64,000 nucleotides of DNA from Diprion similis (lineage: Eukaryota > Arthropoda > Insecta > Hymenoptera > Diprionidae). Numbering within the stretch: position 1 is the first letter of the stretch; every line of letters starts with the position of its first letter. The notes beneath the pieces are model-generated. The model did no database searches. It was not told the DNA's origin and saw only the letters and a program-made list of their open reading frames with translations. Of this stretch, positions 50,791-63,443 are shown piece by piece. Location: assembly GCF_021155765.1 (NCBI RefSeq), contig NC_060110.1, forward strand, positions 8,865,501 to 8,929,500, read 5' to 3'. The translations under genes were made by a program, and so were the position numbers.

Positions 50791-51565
50791 CGGTCATGAC
50801 ATCAGTGAGCAGGATCAAACCCAGTATAACCCACAAACTTTCTTCATTATTAGCCTACTCACTACTCATTCATCTGCTGCTTCAGGTAATATGTATTACA
50901 CACTTCCATTCTAAGATAAGAGTCAGCTTTGGTATGTCATTATTCATATGTTTTTTGTTGCAGTTGCGCATCATATTCCTGGCAGCTGCACATAGAATCG
51001 GGATCTCTAGACTAGTGCATGGTTTGAGTGTACAGTGCCGCTCCGGCTGAAGGCGAGTGCAATACGCCTACAAGTCAAGAAATCCCCGATTGCGCACACG
51101 CACACAATGCCATCTCCTGTCATGAACGAGAATCCAGCGTAGTTTCTATAAGCATCAGTGCTTAAAAGTCGACTTTAGAGCATCAGTGCTCTGAAAAACT
51201 ACAAAGTAGTCGAGTAGTTGACGGAGGTAGCACAGAAATTTAATTTCAACATTCAGTTTCACATTCATTCAAGCACCTGCAGAATTTTCTATAGTTAAAA
51301 ACAAATTACATACTTCACACAATTTCCCCGATTATTAACCAACAGACAAGCTGTTCTAGAAAAATTTCACTCAGTGTGCACCGGTGACGGAAAATGAATA
51401 AATTGCTGTGAAGTAATCCACGGTAATTTAACCGCTCTCCGTGTAACACCATATTCAATTATTTTGTATCATTCGGTTGTTTTATTTCAGCGTCACAGTA
51501 GTTTTGTAGTTGAAAACGGTAGAGATCGCTGAGATTTTCAGCGTGTGGAAAAGAAATTTTCGACC
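50791..51565 (+). promoter_or_regulatory. Upstream and 5' leader region of the Lifeguard gene
   Basis: These 0.8 kb separate the end of repeat copy B from the ATG at 51566. A good acceptor (TTGTTTTATTTCAG at 51477-51490) lies 75 nt before the ATG, so a leader intron is likely and the first exon may lie near 51.0-51.4 kb. I found no clear TATA box. The promoter must lie in this interval or within the repeat. Confidence 0.45.
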
Positions 51566-53462
51566 ATGAATCCTGCAGGAAATCGAAGTCTGCCTCCTGG
51601 AGAACGTACACGAGCTGCGAAGTAATTATTAAACTTTATGTTGTATACGCTAGCTAATCTAATTCGTATAGGGAAAATTCGCTGTGTCTACACAGGTTAA
51701 ATATTCGTATTGAGTGCTAAATTATTACTATCCACACAGCGAAAATGTCCCACCTTATCCGCCACCTCCGTATGCATATTCACTCCAAAATCAACCAGGA
51801 GGGCACCAAATGCAGGCCGTCCAAGTTGAGTATCCCCCGCAACTGCCACCTCTCTATAGAGGTCAAAAAGTGAGAAGTGTGAGTTTTGAGTTCTGCAATC
51901 AAAGGTTCCTACATACAAGAATATATCTTACTACGTTAAGTGTTCCCTTAACGTACGTGATGATCATTCTCCGATCGCATCGCAACAGGGTCCATTCGCG
52001 ATCACAGTCACTGACGAAATGGTCGCGGAACGTGAAAGGGAAAATCGAGAATTGTACAGACAATGGCTGGCAGAGCAGGAACTGAGAAACATGTCTGACG
52101 CCGAGAGGGAATACGAGCAGTATGCGATGCAGTTTAGGGCTGCGAAAATAAGGCGACTCTTCATAAAAAAAGTATATTGTATCATAACTGTGGAATTGGC
52201 CTTCACGGCTGCTTTTATAGCTCTTGTAATGTATGTGTAAGTATTCGATCGGTTTTTTACCTGAGGCCTCAAAATTTGGTAGCCCGTTCATTCGACTTCC
52301 GGTTAGAAACTAGTTCACATAAGTCCTGGCAGTAATCGAGACATAGAAGTTCTTCACGAGAATAAAAACGATCAGTTGATTAGTATTCATTTTTCTAATT
52401 GACAGGGCTCTGTTACAATTTTATACGTATTGCAGTTTCATTTCACTCTTACTTGCCATTAAACAATTGTAAATGGTGGTGTTATTATACTTATAAGATA
52501 ATACTTCTCGAGTTCTAACTTTACATTTTTATTTCAGAGATCAAGTTAAATTATGGGTACTGAAACACTGGGGCTTGGCGATTGCTGCAACGTGTGTATA
52601 TCATTTTTTAAATCTCCATGCTTATACAGGCAACAAGCTGTCTGATCATCTGACAAACCGATTCATTGCCCCTTTATTATTACTAGAGTCGTCTACCTAA
52701 TCACATACATCGCCATTACCTGCGTCGAACGAGCGAGGAGACAATCACCTTGCAATTGGATGTTGATGTGCTTATTGGTACGTTATACACATAGTTTCAT
52801 CTTCAAAACTTTGCGGAATGCTCAATAAATTTTTCACGCAACAAGTCAGTTGTCCGAACTTTTGAAAATTCGTTACAGACGCTCTGCCAGTCATACAGCG
52901 TCGCGTATGCGTCAGCGCACTACAATATCGAGTTGGTACTGCTAGCATTAGGAATGACCGCCCTTGTGACCGTCGTTGTAACGTTTGTCGCAATGTGCGC
53001 CAAGGTATATATAATATAAGTCATGAGAAAGATTTATTTTTACGAAGGAAAAAAATTCATCGCACTTTACATACCGCGATCTGTTTCAGTTTGATTTTAC
53101 AAACTACACGGGAATGATATTAATCATCACGGTTGTCATACTCGTCAGTACATTGGTACTAGCGATAGTGGCGATCCTTACGCAAATCAAAACCTTGTGG
53201 GTCATATTTGCTGCGTTAATGACACTTCTGTTATCAGTGGTACGTATCGATACTGTAACCTATTTCAGTTTCATTTTGATGTATGATATATTTTTATATT
53301 TTTTTCCAGTACCTGTTCTATGACACCCAACTTCTCATGGGCGGACGTAGCATTGAACTCGATCCGGATGAATATGTTTACGCTGCAGTGCAAATCTACG
53401 TTGACATCATTCTGATATTCAGGTACATACTGATGTGCCTGGGTTGCATGGGAGATTCATAG
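51566..53462 (+). CDS. Lifeguard / TMBIM (Bax inhibitor-1 superfamily) membrane protein
   Basis: Eight coding exons: 51566-51621, 51740-51869 (or -51878), 51989-52236, 52538-52591, 52687-52777, 52879-53004, 53090-53239, 53310-53462. Phases agree and total 1,008 nt, or 335 residues (338 with the alternative exon 2 donor). The N-terminus is Pro- and Tyr-rich (ENVPPYPPPPYAY), then charged (DEMVAEREREN), as in the cytosolic tails of this family. The entry motif KIRRLFIKKVY matches the family IRRxFIRKVY, followed by about seven hydrophobic segments. Both Asp positions of the di-aspartyl pore/pH sensor are present, in LFYDTQLLMGG and IYVDIILIF. Family members sit in ER, Golgi or plasma membranes and modulate calcium leak and cell death. 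The protein is rather diverged, so orthology to a named member is not assigned. Confidence 0.88.
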
Positions 53463-54960
53463 GAAATGATTAGGTGCATGACGTTTCCACAAATTACATT
53501 TAACTGCGAATGTTAATTCCGAGTATTCCGGTTCCTTGGAAAAATCATATAAAAATGTTGATCAGTTCAAACACTGTCTGTAGAAATCAGTATGTTTACT
53601 CCAATGTATACCGCATAGTATGATTCGTATCGTGAGTTTGCTGTCAATTGCAATTTACTTTCGTTGTAAATATATCACAAGTTCGAACTCGTACAGAATA
53701 TATTAAGCGTTGTACTTGCTCGTATCAGGATCTCAAGAATACAGTCATAGTGTCCGCAGTCGACAGAATTTTATATATTTAACGAATTAGAGGATGTGAA
53801 ATTAATAACACGCCGAGATTTATTAATAGGAAATAATGTTTATTATACAGTTTACATTTGTAATTAACTTCATTTATTTGACTTCTGTTATAAATTTTAC
53901 CTTAATAATTATATATTATATGCCTTTGCCGAACGATGAATGCTTTGATCAATGTGCGTTTAGACTATAACAATCATCATTAAAAGCAATAACTTCTTCT
54001 CTGAAATTTGTCGTTCCCGTGATAATCCTTTAAAGAATCGTCAAAATGTGTCGCACTGAAAACTGCATGCAAATCGCTCGGCATACAAATAATATACACA
54101 GTACTGTCGACGTAATTAAAGTAATTGGCGGTTGTTTTTATTTTATTTTTTTTTATTTTTTTTGTTAATCATAATTAATTTTTTTGGTTTTTTTTCAATT
54201 TTTTTTTTTTTCATTTCGTGATTCACTGGTCATCTCTCAAGTGGCTCACCAGATTTCAAAAGTGTCCATATAATATATTTCACCCTAGGGTTAGTTTTGT
54301 TATCGATATTCATATATATATAATAATGAATGCGTAATAATATAAATAATGATGTTAATAATATTACCTATATAATGAGAACCGTTTCATTTTTATGATA
54401 AAACTATCTGAATGATTTTCCTAGTGCCATGCTCATTCATGGTACACAGTAGTATGAAGTATTTTAGTACGTAGTATTCATTTATGTGTTCATTTTGTCG
54501 TGGTTGTTTTCCTTTCCTTTTCTTTTTGAACGAGGTTCACGTGGTATAAGAAGCATAGTATTAATAAGGAAAAAATGAGCCATCACTTATTTTTTTTTTT
54601 TTGTATAGCAGGCAGGTGAAAATTGATTTTACCTAAATGTTGGCTTATCAATTGTGTCTGGGTAGAAAAAAAATGTTCAAAATACGCTTAATATGTGCAT
54701 ATTAAAACCATTTTCGAAAGAATTAATATTATAACGACTGTACCTATTATATTGTGTGCCAATACGAGTTGTTGCATTAGTGAGTGATAACATTGTTGTT
54801 CTTACAACCTTTCTGCAACATGATCCTACAGCACAATGCGGACTTAAACCACCTTGGACATCTCTCAAATTTTCGTAGCATTACGCAACTTTATATATCT
54901 AGTCTGCTAACGTAACTGTCTCGTGGGCGATTAGTATCATTTTGTATAATTATATCGATT
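53463..54960 (+). other. Probable 3' untranslated region of the Lifeguard gene and AT-rich flank
   Basis: No reading frame of note. A poly(T)-rich tract fills 54134-54213, with a second short T run near 54590-54602. There is no clear AATAAA on the plus strand close to the stop; the first ones lie at 55137 and 55172, which would make a long 3' UTR of about 1.7 kb. Confidence 0.4.
54134..54213. repeat. Poly(T)-rich low-complexity tract
   Basis: T runs of 8-13 broken by A, G or C (TTTTATTTTTTTTTATTTTT and TTTTTTTTTTTTCATTTCG). Confidence 0.8.
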
Positions 54961-55143
54961 TATAATAATAGTAATAATAACAATAATTTCATATTTTATT
55001 CATAATAATAATAATAATAATAATCAAAACAATAATAATAATCAAAACAATAATAGTAATGACAATGATAATAATGATAATAATATTGATAGTAATAATA
55101 GTAATAATGATCCGGATAATAATGATAAACATAAATAATAAAG
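54961..55143. repeat. Imperfect (AAT)n microsatellite
   Basis: AATAAT-type repeats with interruptions such as ATCAAAAC (twice) and GATGATCCGG. The right end overlaps a candidate poly(A) signal. Confidence 0.85.
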
Positions 55144-55177
55144 TATTATAATGTTGTTCATTTTATAGTGTAATAAA
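55137..55177 (+). terminator. Candidate poly(A) signals
   Basis: AATAAA occurs at 55137-55142 and 55172-55177, followed by TATATTTCAT and further AT-rich sequence. These are the first canonical plus-strand signals after the Lifeguard stop codon. They are embedded in AT-rich repeats, so chance matches are quite possible. Confidence 0.3.
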
Positions 55178-55988
55178 CATGTAATATCTAATATATTTCA
55201 TATGAAAATAATAATGCGAAATGGCATGTCTCGCGTCCATTTTGTTTCGCTGTTGGGGTTAAATATATACTTTAATTATGATTTGCCGCCGGAACGCGAG
55301 GCGTGATTAATAATCATTTCACAACCCATAATACGTGTATGCATATTGATAATTGTATATTTACGCGGAATGTGGACAGAGGCGTAATTCGGGTGGCACG
55401 TCAATTCGGATGTGTGTGTATGTATATATATATTTACATGCCATATGTATGCATATACATAGAGTGAATCGATGGCGGTTGCATGAACCGTCGTCTGCTA
55501 ACATTTACAATTAATGCGCACGCACTACAATCCGAAAGCAGTTGCTTGCCAGGGCTGCCAATCGTTCGCGATGTATGTAATCTCAACGATTTTGACGATT
55601 ATGAGTTGAACACAATTGCCACCGATAGTCGTCAAAATTTTCGAGGTTACATATGTATATCGCGGTGAACTGTCGTCTAAATTTATGACGCTTTGTCGTT
55701 CTGACAAACATACAATCGTTAGCAATTCACTCTGTATATATAGACACGTATTATATACACACTCATTAATTAATTTGTCGTTTCATTCATATATCATTAT
55801 ATTTTATTTAGGTTCAATCACGCCAGCGTTTCGAAGATTTCCGTTGCTGCGCATACGTTATACGATTTTCATAGCCATACCAGCAAGACTTTCGAGAAGA
55901 AAATTCAACTCAATATATTGAATGTTTCCGGTTTTTTTATCTGGTGTCTTTTCTGGTAGAAAATTTTTGTTTTACCTTGCTTGATTTT
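55178..55988. other. Non-coding sequence, no gene recognised
   Basis: Less AT-rich than its surroundings around 55230-55310 and 55480-55700. No splice-linked or domain-bearing frame was found. Confidence 0.4.
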
Positions 55989-55989
55989 C

Positions 55990-56088
<99 letters not shown>

Positions 56089-56108
56089 GTTAATATTATT
56101 ATTGTTAT
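55989..56108. repeat. (TTA)n microsatellite, more than 30 units
   Basis: An almost perfect TTA/ATT trinucleotide run of about 100 bp, turning imperfect after about 56088. Its length and purity suggest it is variable between individuals. Confidence 0.95.
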
Positions 56109-56275
56109 TTATTTATTTTTATTTTTTTGCGCGGGGAGGGGGAGTAGAGTTGTCCTCGTTCGATATGCATCACCGTCAAGTACATCATTAAAAAATCCAC
56201 ACATTCATTCATATTCACTGCGATCAAAAATTCTGGCAATGAAATATTCGTGTCGCGGTGTCGATTTATTATATT

Positions 56276-56323
56276 ACACACGCACACGAACACACACACA
56301 CACACGAACACACACACACACAC

Positions 56324-56357
<34 letters not shown>

Positions 56358-56358
56358 G
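56276..56358. repeat. Compound (CA)n-(TA)n microsatellite
   Basis: CA repeats with CACGAA interruptions to about 56325, then (TA) repeats at 56331-56358. Confidence 0.9.
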
Positions 56359-57889
56359 GGTGTATGTATACATAATGACGAGTTAAGATTCACCGCGAAA
56401 ATCTTGCAAGCAGGGGTTGTGTATTTATAAATGCATATTTATTTTATGTAACTTACTCCGTGTGTGCCTCACTAAGCTCGACACACTGATATGCTAAAGC
56501 CTTCGCTCTTTGTCTCGCCTATACCTTGTATTTCTATTTCTTCGCAAATTTTTTCTTCACCTCACTTATAAATCGATCTATCATAAAAGATTGCAATTCG
56601 TTTAATTTCTTTCCGCTCCTTCGTTCGCTTCTTACATTTTAGGTGATAATAATATTTATCATATACGTTACAGATGTATATAATGCGAATATAAAAATAC
56701 TAGAACAAACAATAGGATATGAAAAAATGAATATAAATAATCAATAAATAATGGAGATCAATTTTTACAAATGATGTAACAATTGTGTGTGAATGGAATA
56801 ACATCAACATAGAGTTTTTAAAAGTAAACGATACGAAAGTAGAAATATTGCAATAACGTCAATAATATTATTGACTGATATAAATGTGCGATTGCAACCA
56901 TTAAATGCAGTCACGACAACAACAACAATAATAATAATAATTCCATTAGAAATCAATTTTTATACTTCGAATTTGATGTTACATGTACTCGTTATTAAGA
57001 AATAATACTGTTTCACTGATAATAAATATATGCTTGAATTTCTTCGAATAACTTTATTAAATAATTTAGAACTTCGGCGTGCCAAAGTTTTTACGGGTAT
57101 AATATAGGGTTTTTTGAAGGTTGAATTCACAATGCCTATACACCGCCTCGCATCGACATTTCTACAACTTGTTTATTACACGGGACTGTTCGAATATGGT
57201 GTGTACTCGTGTATAATAATAAGTCAATATTTTCTCTGTCAAGATGAAATCATATTCATTGCGATTCCGCATCACGATTACTATGTATTAAACATATGTG
57301 TACATATAGTTTAATGTTCAGTATATGGATGTAGGTAGTACTTTTCATTAAGTATATAAGGAAATTCAAGCTTACACTGTAATATTTGTATATCGATATT
57401 TACCATGATGTCCTGCAGATAATAAAGATTTTAAAAAGTTTATGCTGCACATTGACGTGTGTATGCTCTGTGGCGCGTGTGCGTGAAAATTTACTTGCAT
57501 TTTGGATGTGTTTCTTTGATAATTCACCTCGCAATAGATAAAACCTCAGCCCATAACTCAAATCAATAATGCAGGACGTTCCGATTCTTTTTACGCGTAA
57601 TAATGGATGGCTTTTAGAATTTCACAAAGAGAGGTACAAGAATTTCTGCGATCCCTACAAAAGAGAAGTTCTCAGCACTCAAACTTATATGTCACGCAAA
57701 ATTCTTTAGCGAACAAACATATTTCATGAGGTTCACCCAAATATCGAGAAATTATGCACTTGATCAAGTGTTTGATTATACTACGCAACATATCTTAAGC
57801 CTGCGAGCACCCAAACAACGCCCGAGGCTGTGAAAATTACAAAATTTATTGTTTGCCACTTGCGGAATCAATTTTGAAAACTGATTTCC
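56359..57889. other. AT-rich sequence, no gene recognised
   Basis: Nothing protein-like was found on either strand. A short AAT-type run lies near 56921-56942 and an AATAAA near 57420, which could be 3' end signals of an unseen transcript. Confidence 0.4.
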
Positions 57890-58077
57890 TGATTATTATT
57901 AATATTATAATTATTGTTATCATCATTATTATTGATATAATTATTATTATTATTGTTATTATTGTTATTATTATTATTGTTATTGTTATTGGTACTATGA
58001 TTATAATTATTATTATTATTATTATTTTGTTATTATTATAATTATAACTATAATTATTATTTTCATTATTCTTATTT

Positions 58078-58108
<31 letters not shown>

Positions 58109-58200
58109 CATTATCATTATCATTACCATTACCATTACCATTATTATTATTGTTGTTATTATTATTGTTATTATTATTATTGTTATTAATATTATTATAA
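57890..58200. repeat. Compound AT-rich microsatellite with (TTATCA)n core
   Basis: About 190 bp of mixed ATT, GTT and ATA repeats lead into a near-perfect hexamer run TTATCA (58081-58122), then three TTACCA variants, then ATT/GTT repeats again. The hexamer may have arisen by point change and slippage inside the ATT run. Confidence 0.9.
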
Positions 58201-60648
58201 TCGTACTCTCGCAAGGCTCAAGGATATTCGAAAATGCTGCCTAAATACAGCATGTTAAAACATACAGCTGGTTACGTTAAGTTATAGTCGTTCAAATGAT
58301 GCTCGAAAGATCCTACATTTATTGTTATAATCGTATATTTTTTATAATATTCAATTGTCGGTATCGTGTTACAGCGAGTGGAGGAAATCATTTAACAAAT
58401 AGAAAGAGAGAAAGAAACAAAAAGAAGTTCATGTGGAAATAATATTATCAGATAATGATGAAGAGAATGTTTACTGCCACTTGGCAAAATAATACTTAGA
58501 GGAATATTAAGGTTGCTTACAAAATATGTTATATGGTTTTGCAAGCAGGTAGGTACTATGAATATCTCGACTAGTAATATCTGCAGAAACTTCAAATCAT
58601 TACACTATACTCGTTTGACTAGAACTATAACGACTTACTTCTAAATTGCACTGTTTCCTTTTCTTTTTTCCTTCCTTACTTCCTTCATGAATTCGTGAGT
58701 GAGCTTGAGTCATTAAAAATTGAACAATATTTGTCATACCCGCTTGCAATACATTATAATAAATTAACAGCGTCGACAATATGAGAAGTATATATTAAAT
58801 ATAGATAACCGTAAAACTGGATCGAATTGTAAATTACAACCTTATCGTAATTGTACATATAGTATGTAAGCACTATAAGCCCTCAAAATGTATACCTAAG
58901 TACTCAAGGAGTAGCATTAAGTGTATGTATATGTGTACGTATGTCTATAGTAATATGAAAGAAAATCGTTTCATTGGTACGGTTTTACTATACAAGGTAA
59001 TTTGACTAGACTTAATAAGATCGATATGCGATATATAAATACAGTTCTTAGCAAGCTTCAAAAATCAGTTTTAAATCACTTAACTCATCTGTTAAATGCA
59101 GAATCACAGAATCTTAGCGTTATAATATAGCTATGATTATAGAATTGATCATAGCACTGTAACAAATGAACGGGCTTTGGCTGATGCCATGTATGTATGT
59201 ATAACCTACTGACAGATTTCATGTAATCGGGTCCATTGAAATTATTCATAAAACGAACGAATCCGTATGTAATATAAATGTTATCCATTTAATATATCTT
59301 TTGTTGTTTGTTTGATCGATTTCCACCTTGCTAATTTATCACATCACCTCACCCATTTGTTCAATCGTACACGAGTCTGACCGAGCTGCCACTTGTCTTC
59401 ATCACCCCTTTGACTAATATTACAGTTGAAAAGTAAACTCTCATTGTGCTTGTAGGAAAACATTAATCAGCAGTTCGGACGTCAAGAATAATACTTATCG
59501 CGTATAATCTCAATGTCAAGTTAAAAATTATACCAGCTTTTCCATGCGTTAACGAAATAGGTTTAACTATCGACCACATGCACCGCAAAGGTTTCAAAGC
59601 CCGGCGAACGATGAGCTTGTCAAGAAAATCGTTCACGATGGGAATCAATCATCCGATAATTTTCCATTCTCATAGGTGAATAAACGCCGGGAATATCCGT
59701 CGTTCCGATCAGTCGAAAACTACTTTCCGAATCGAGAGTTAACTCTTGCGTAATGGACGATGCAGCTTGCAGGTGCATGCAGTTTGGAACCAATGGCCGG
59801 GTAATTTGGGAAGCATGGACAAACGTTCGCTCTATTATTTTGACCAAGTGCACATGACGTTTGGAAATTGATATTCGCCCGTTATTTCCCCGTTAGTCGA
59901 CCCCGCGTGTGCACACATGGTACATGTATGTATAATACTTATACACCCGGGTGGTGTGTATTAGATTTTAAAGTGGTTCAAAGCAAAAGAGCCACTTGTT
60001 AGCCAACTGTTGCATTTGGCAAACGGAACCGTCCCACAACGGAGCGGAATCGTGGTCAAATTTATTCACCAGTATTATCTTCCAGCCCCAGAGTATCACG
60101 CCAGAAATATTTCACTGACAATTGCAACTCATGTATGTATATATGCCTCCTGCCAATTGCAGAGCCAAAACGGTCCTGGTTGAGAGTAACGTAAATTCGA
60201 ATGTCGATTCGTCACAAGTTTGTGTTTTCAAGCACCGCGTGCGTCGTGCACCGTCCTAAATAGTACGTAGATGTATAATAATGATGTTTAATTGGCTCCC
60301 ATGCTCAGTAAACTAGGATATTCATAGCGACACTTTGCGGTGGTGGGATCTTTGCTCCGACAACTGCAGTGTAGCACGAGCATTGGATCTTTGAAGATTA
60401 TGTACGTGCATACTTATTATATATCCCGATTTCGTTTCGTATTCCGCAGGTATATTTATCAATGTCTAAAGGCGTTGCCGAGCCATGTTCATATTAATTC
60501 ATCATGTTCGACGAAGCCTTTTGACTATATTAGTTACGTCATATTCTCATTAGTCTATTCTCGTATTTCCTACTGCACTAGGTACAGCAGTTCCAAAGAC
60601 ATCTCCCTCAGCCATGCTCGAGGTGAAAGGTGAAGTTGAACAAATACG
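58201..60648. other. AT-rich sequence, no gene recognised
   Basis: No frame of interest on either strand. The stretch 59540-60260 has somewhat higher GC and could hold regulatory or UTR sequence; nothing more specific can be said. Confidence 0.4.
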
Positions 60649-60766
60649 TAATAGCAATAATAACATTACTATTAATAATAATAATAGTAGTAATAATAAT
60701 AATGGTTGTGATGATGATGATTATGATAACGGTAGTATTAATAATAGTAATAATAATAGTACTGAC
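60649..60766. repeat. Imperfect (AAT)n microsatellite
   Basis: AATAAT units with AGT, GAT and GGT variants. They create apparent frames of Asn or Ile runs, which are not genes. Confidence 0.85.
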
Positions 60767-61573
60767 AGTCATGAAAATGTATTATTATATATGTATAAAT
60801 ATATATGCATGTGTGTATATATATACATATATATATATACATGTATATGTAATCATATTAAAAAAAGCAATTTGATGCGTAAATCGTGAACTATAGAATA
60901 AGCGGTCGTGATGTATCAACAACTATTGTACCTGAAAGACGTGTAGCTAAAAATTCAATCCCCGTATCAGACTTTCGTCAACGATAATTGTCAATTCCGA
61001 ATACACTGTTACAAACTTGTTATAATCTGTTATAAGTTGCATTACGATTTGGCTACGTTCGTATTTAGCTGTGTATATATATTATGCTTGATTTATATTT
61101 AATTTTAGAGTCAACTTTCAATCATTGTGTAAATTATCAATCTTATACGCTTATTCATTTATATAATCTATATAGATATGTACATAAATATATGTATCTA
61201 TATGTAAATAACACATACGTACATACATGTATATACATAATCAATTATAATTTAAAAACCTTTGGCAATTAATTATTTAAAATATGTTTTGTTTGTTATT
61301 CCTTGTCAGCTATTACAATTATAATAACCGTTTATTTACTCGCTAATAATTATGTATTATCATAATATATGTAATGTATATGATGTTATGTATAGTGTGT
61401 GTCTTTATATATAGATAGATTATATATTCAGGTGTGTCAAGATTATTTATGTAAGTTTTCAATAACTATACGTAATAGTAGTTATTATTTATAATATAAT
61501 TCAATATTTGTTCATATATTTATATTTATATTTATATTTATTTTTATATTTTTATTTATATATGTAAACATGA

Positions 61574-61604
<31 letters not shown>

Positions 61605-63398
61605 TATCATTGTTATTATTATTTTTTCACTTATATTTCGCTTTATGGTTTACTCAAGTGGCCTGCTATATAAAACTATGCTATACGCAACTTCCTCTAC
61701 AACGTCCGACATGATTATTCTTAACTTTACGCTTGTTGTACTATCTACCCTCTACATCCCTAAACGGTCCTTCTACGATCTATTCATTAAACGCACAGCT
61801 GGCGACTAAAGGAAACTTGACGAACGATCCGAGCTATCAATTTCATATATTTATAAACACACGCGGATTATACACGCAATTCGCCCTCGCCACGGCCCTG
61901 CTCGTGTCGATTTCTCTACCGCGATCACTGATGGTCCCGTCTACTCGCTGCGATCTAATGTGTAAATTTACATATTTCAAGTGAAATTTGGATAATGACT
62001 TGGTACCGCGTGGATTGGATCAAAGTTGAGTGATTATAAGAGTATAAGATACGGAATGCCTTTGCTGTCTACGACGATAAAACGATCGATATCATCAATA
62101 TTTTCCCGCAAGCATGAATGAAATTATTCCGACAACGTAATCGAAAATCACATTTACACAGATTTTTCGTACGTAAAATTATTTTTGAATTCGAACAACT
62201 CATGGTCTTTCCTCGGAACTGAACTTGACCCTGCGATTTAAACATAAGCTGAGTAAATCCTTATAACGTTGACTTTCTTGAATTTGGAGGTCTCCACGGC
62301 ACGGTCAATCATCTCTTATGCATCTAGTAGACAGCATGCTTCCAAAGATTTGCAAACTAAAAAATAAAAAAGCTAAATATGCCAATTCGATTTAATGCGT
62401 TTCGCACGAACTAATCATAATAATTGGGGTGCACTGATTGAATAGCTCAAAATAACTGAGAATCCGTTCCATCTGCAAGTGGCATATATAGGTATTTATG
62501 TACAATATGTAACAAATCCGACATTAAAATTCATTCTAAAAATTCGTCAATGACTGCATAAAATTTGTTAGTGTTACAGGAGCTGCGAACTCGTGGGAAG
62601 GGTACATGCATAAAATACTTCATTTTTTTCCCCTTATGAATACAAGTCAAACTATTGTAATGTGCTAGAAACCGGGGCGAGACGATACCGAGTCTCGGTA
62701 AAAAAATTTGGTGATGAGATATTGAATGAAGATTGAAGGCGACCACGCGGCTTAGACTGCAGAAATGTGGAAGAGAACGTGATTGGTCCTGGAGGTGAGA
62801 TGGCCGGTTACCGAGGGTCGAATGTTCACGGGTTTCGGGGTAAATCACGAGCTGATTAGTTACGCAAAGGACTGCACATCCGTGGCTTCCATAATTCCCC
62901 CTAATTCGCGGGACGGAATCGGTCAGAAGCGTGACAGGGTTTCCAAATTCCGCCTAACGGGGCATTTCAGCAAAGTTGCCAATTTCCTCACCCATAAGTC
63001 TAGGGCAGCGTGTACATATGTATATGTATAACCCATCTATGTTTCTCTCTCACTTCTGGGCTCGTCATTTTCTCCCATAGGTATAGGGACGTATAACCGT
63101 AAATACCTCAGAAGAGGCTTTAAAATAATTTGACAGACGCGGTCGGTCTGCAGGTGTAGAGGGTGAAACTTTCGGACGATTATACATATAGGGGTGATAT
63201 ACACTGTAACTACCAGCCTATGATAATTTACGTACACTATAGGAGCCTAGAACACTCGCATCTACTATTGTATATGAATAATGGACCGCATATTTTCTAT
63301 TTACATTGGCGCTCGCGCGATTTTTCTGTTTTTCTTCTTTTTATTTTTCTTCATTTTGATATTCAATTACTTATATTTTTATTCGTACGTGTGTATCC
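60767..63398. other. AT-rich sequence, no gene recognised
   Basis: Contains TA-rich and ATGTATAT-type low-complexity stretches at 60785-60850, 61150-61240 and 61500-61602. Two GC-richer islands (about 61660-61960 and 62640-63010) have no long frame and no domain I know. They may be UTR or regulatory sequence of a neighbouring gene outside the window. Confidence 0.4.
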
Positions 63399-63443
63399 GT
63401 GTGTGTGGGTGGGTGTGTGCGCGCGCGTGTGTGTGTGTGTGTG
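63399..63443. repeat. (GT)n microsatellite
   Basis: GTGTGTGGGTGGGTGTGTGC followed by GC repeats and a clean (GT) run, ending in GTGCGACAAT. Confidence 0.9.

Noticed and set aside
51899..52291. 130-codon minus-strand frame opposite the Lifeguard exons
   Set aside because: It is a shadow of plus-strand exon 3, with no motif of its own.
55981..56430. 149-codon frame beginning with a long Ile run
   Set aside because: It is translation of an ATT microsatellite followed by CA and TA repeats.
57846..58214. 122-codon minus-strand frame rich in Asn and Asp
   Set aside because: It is translation of a compound AT microsatellite.
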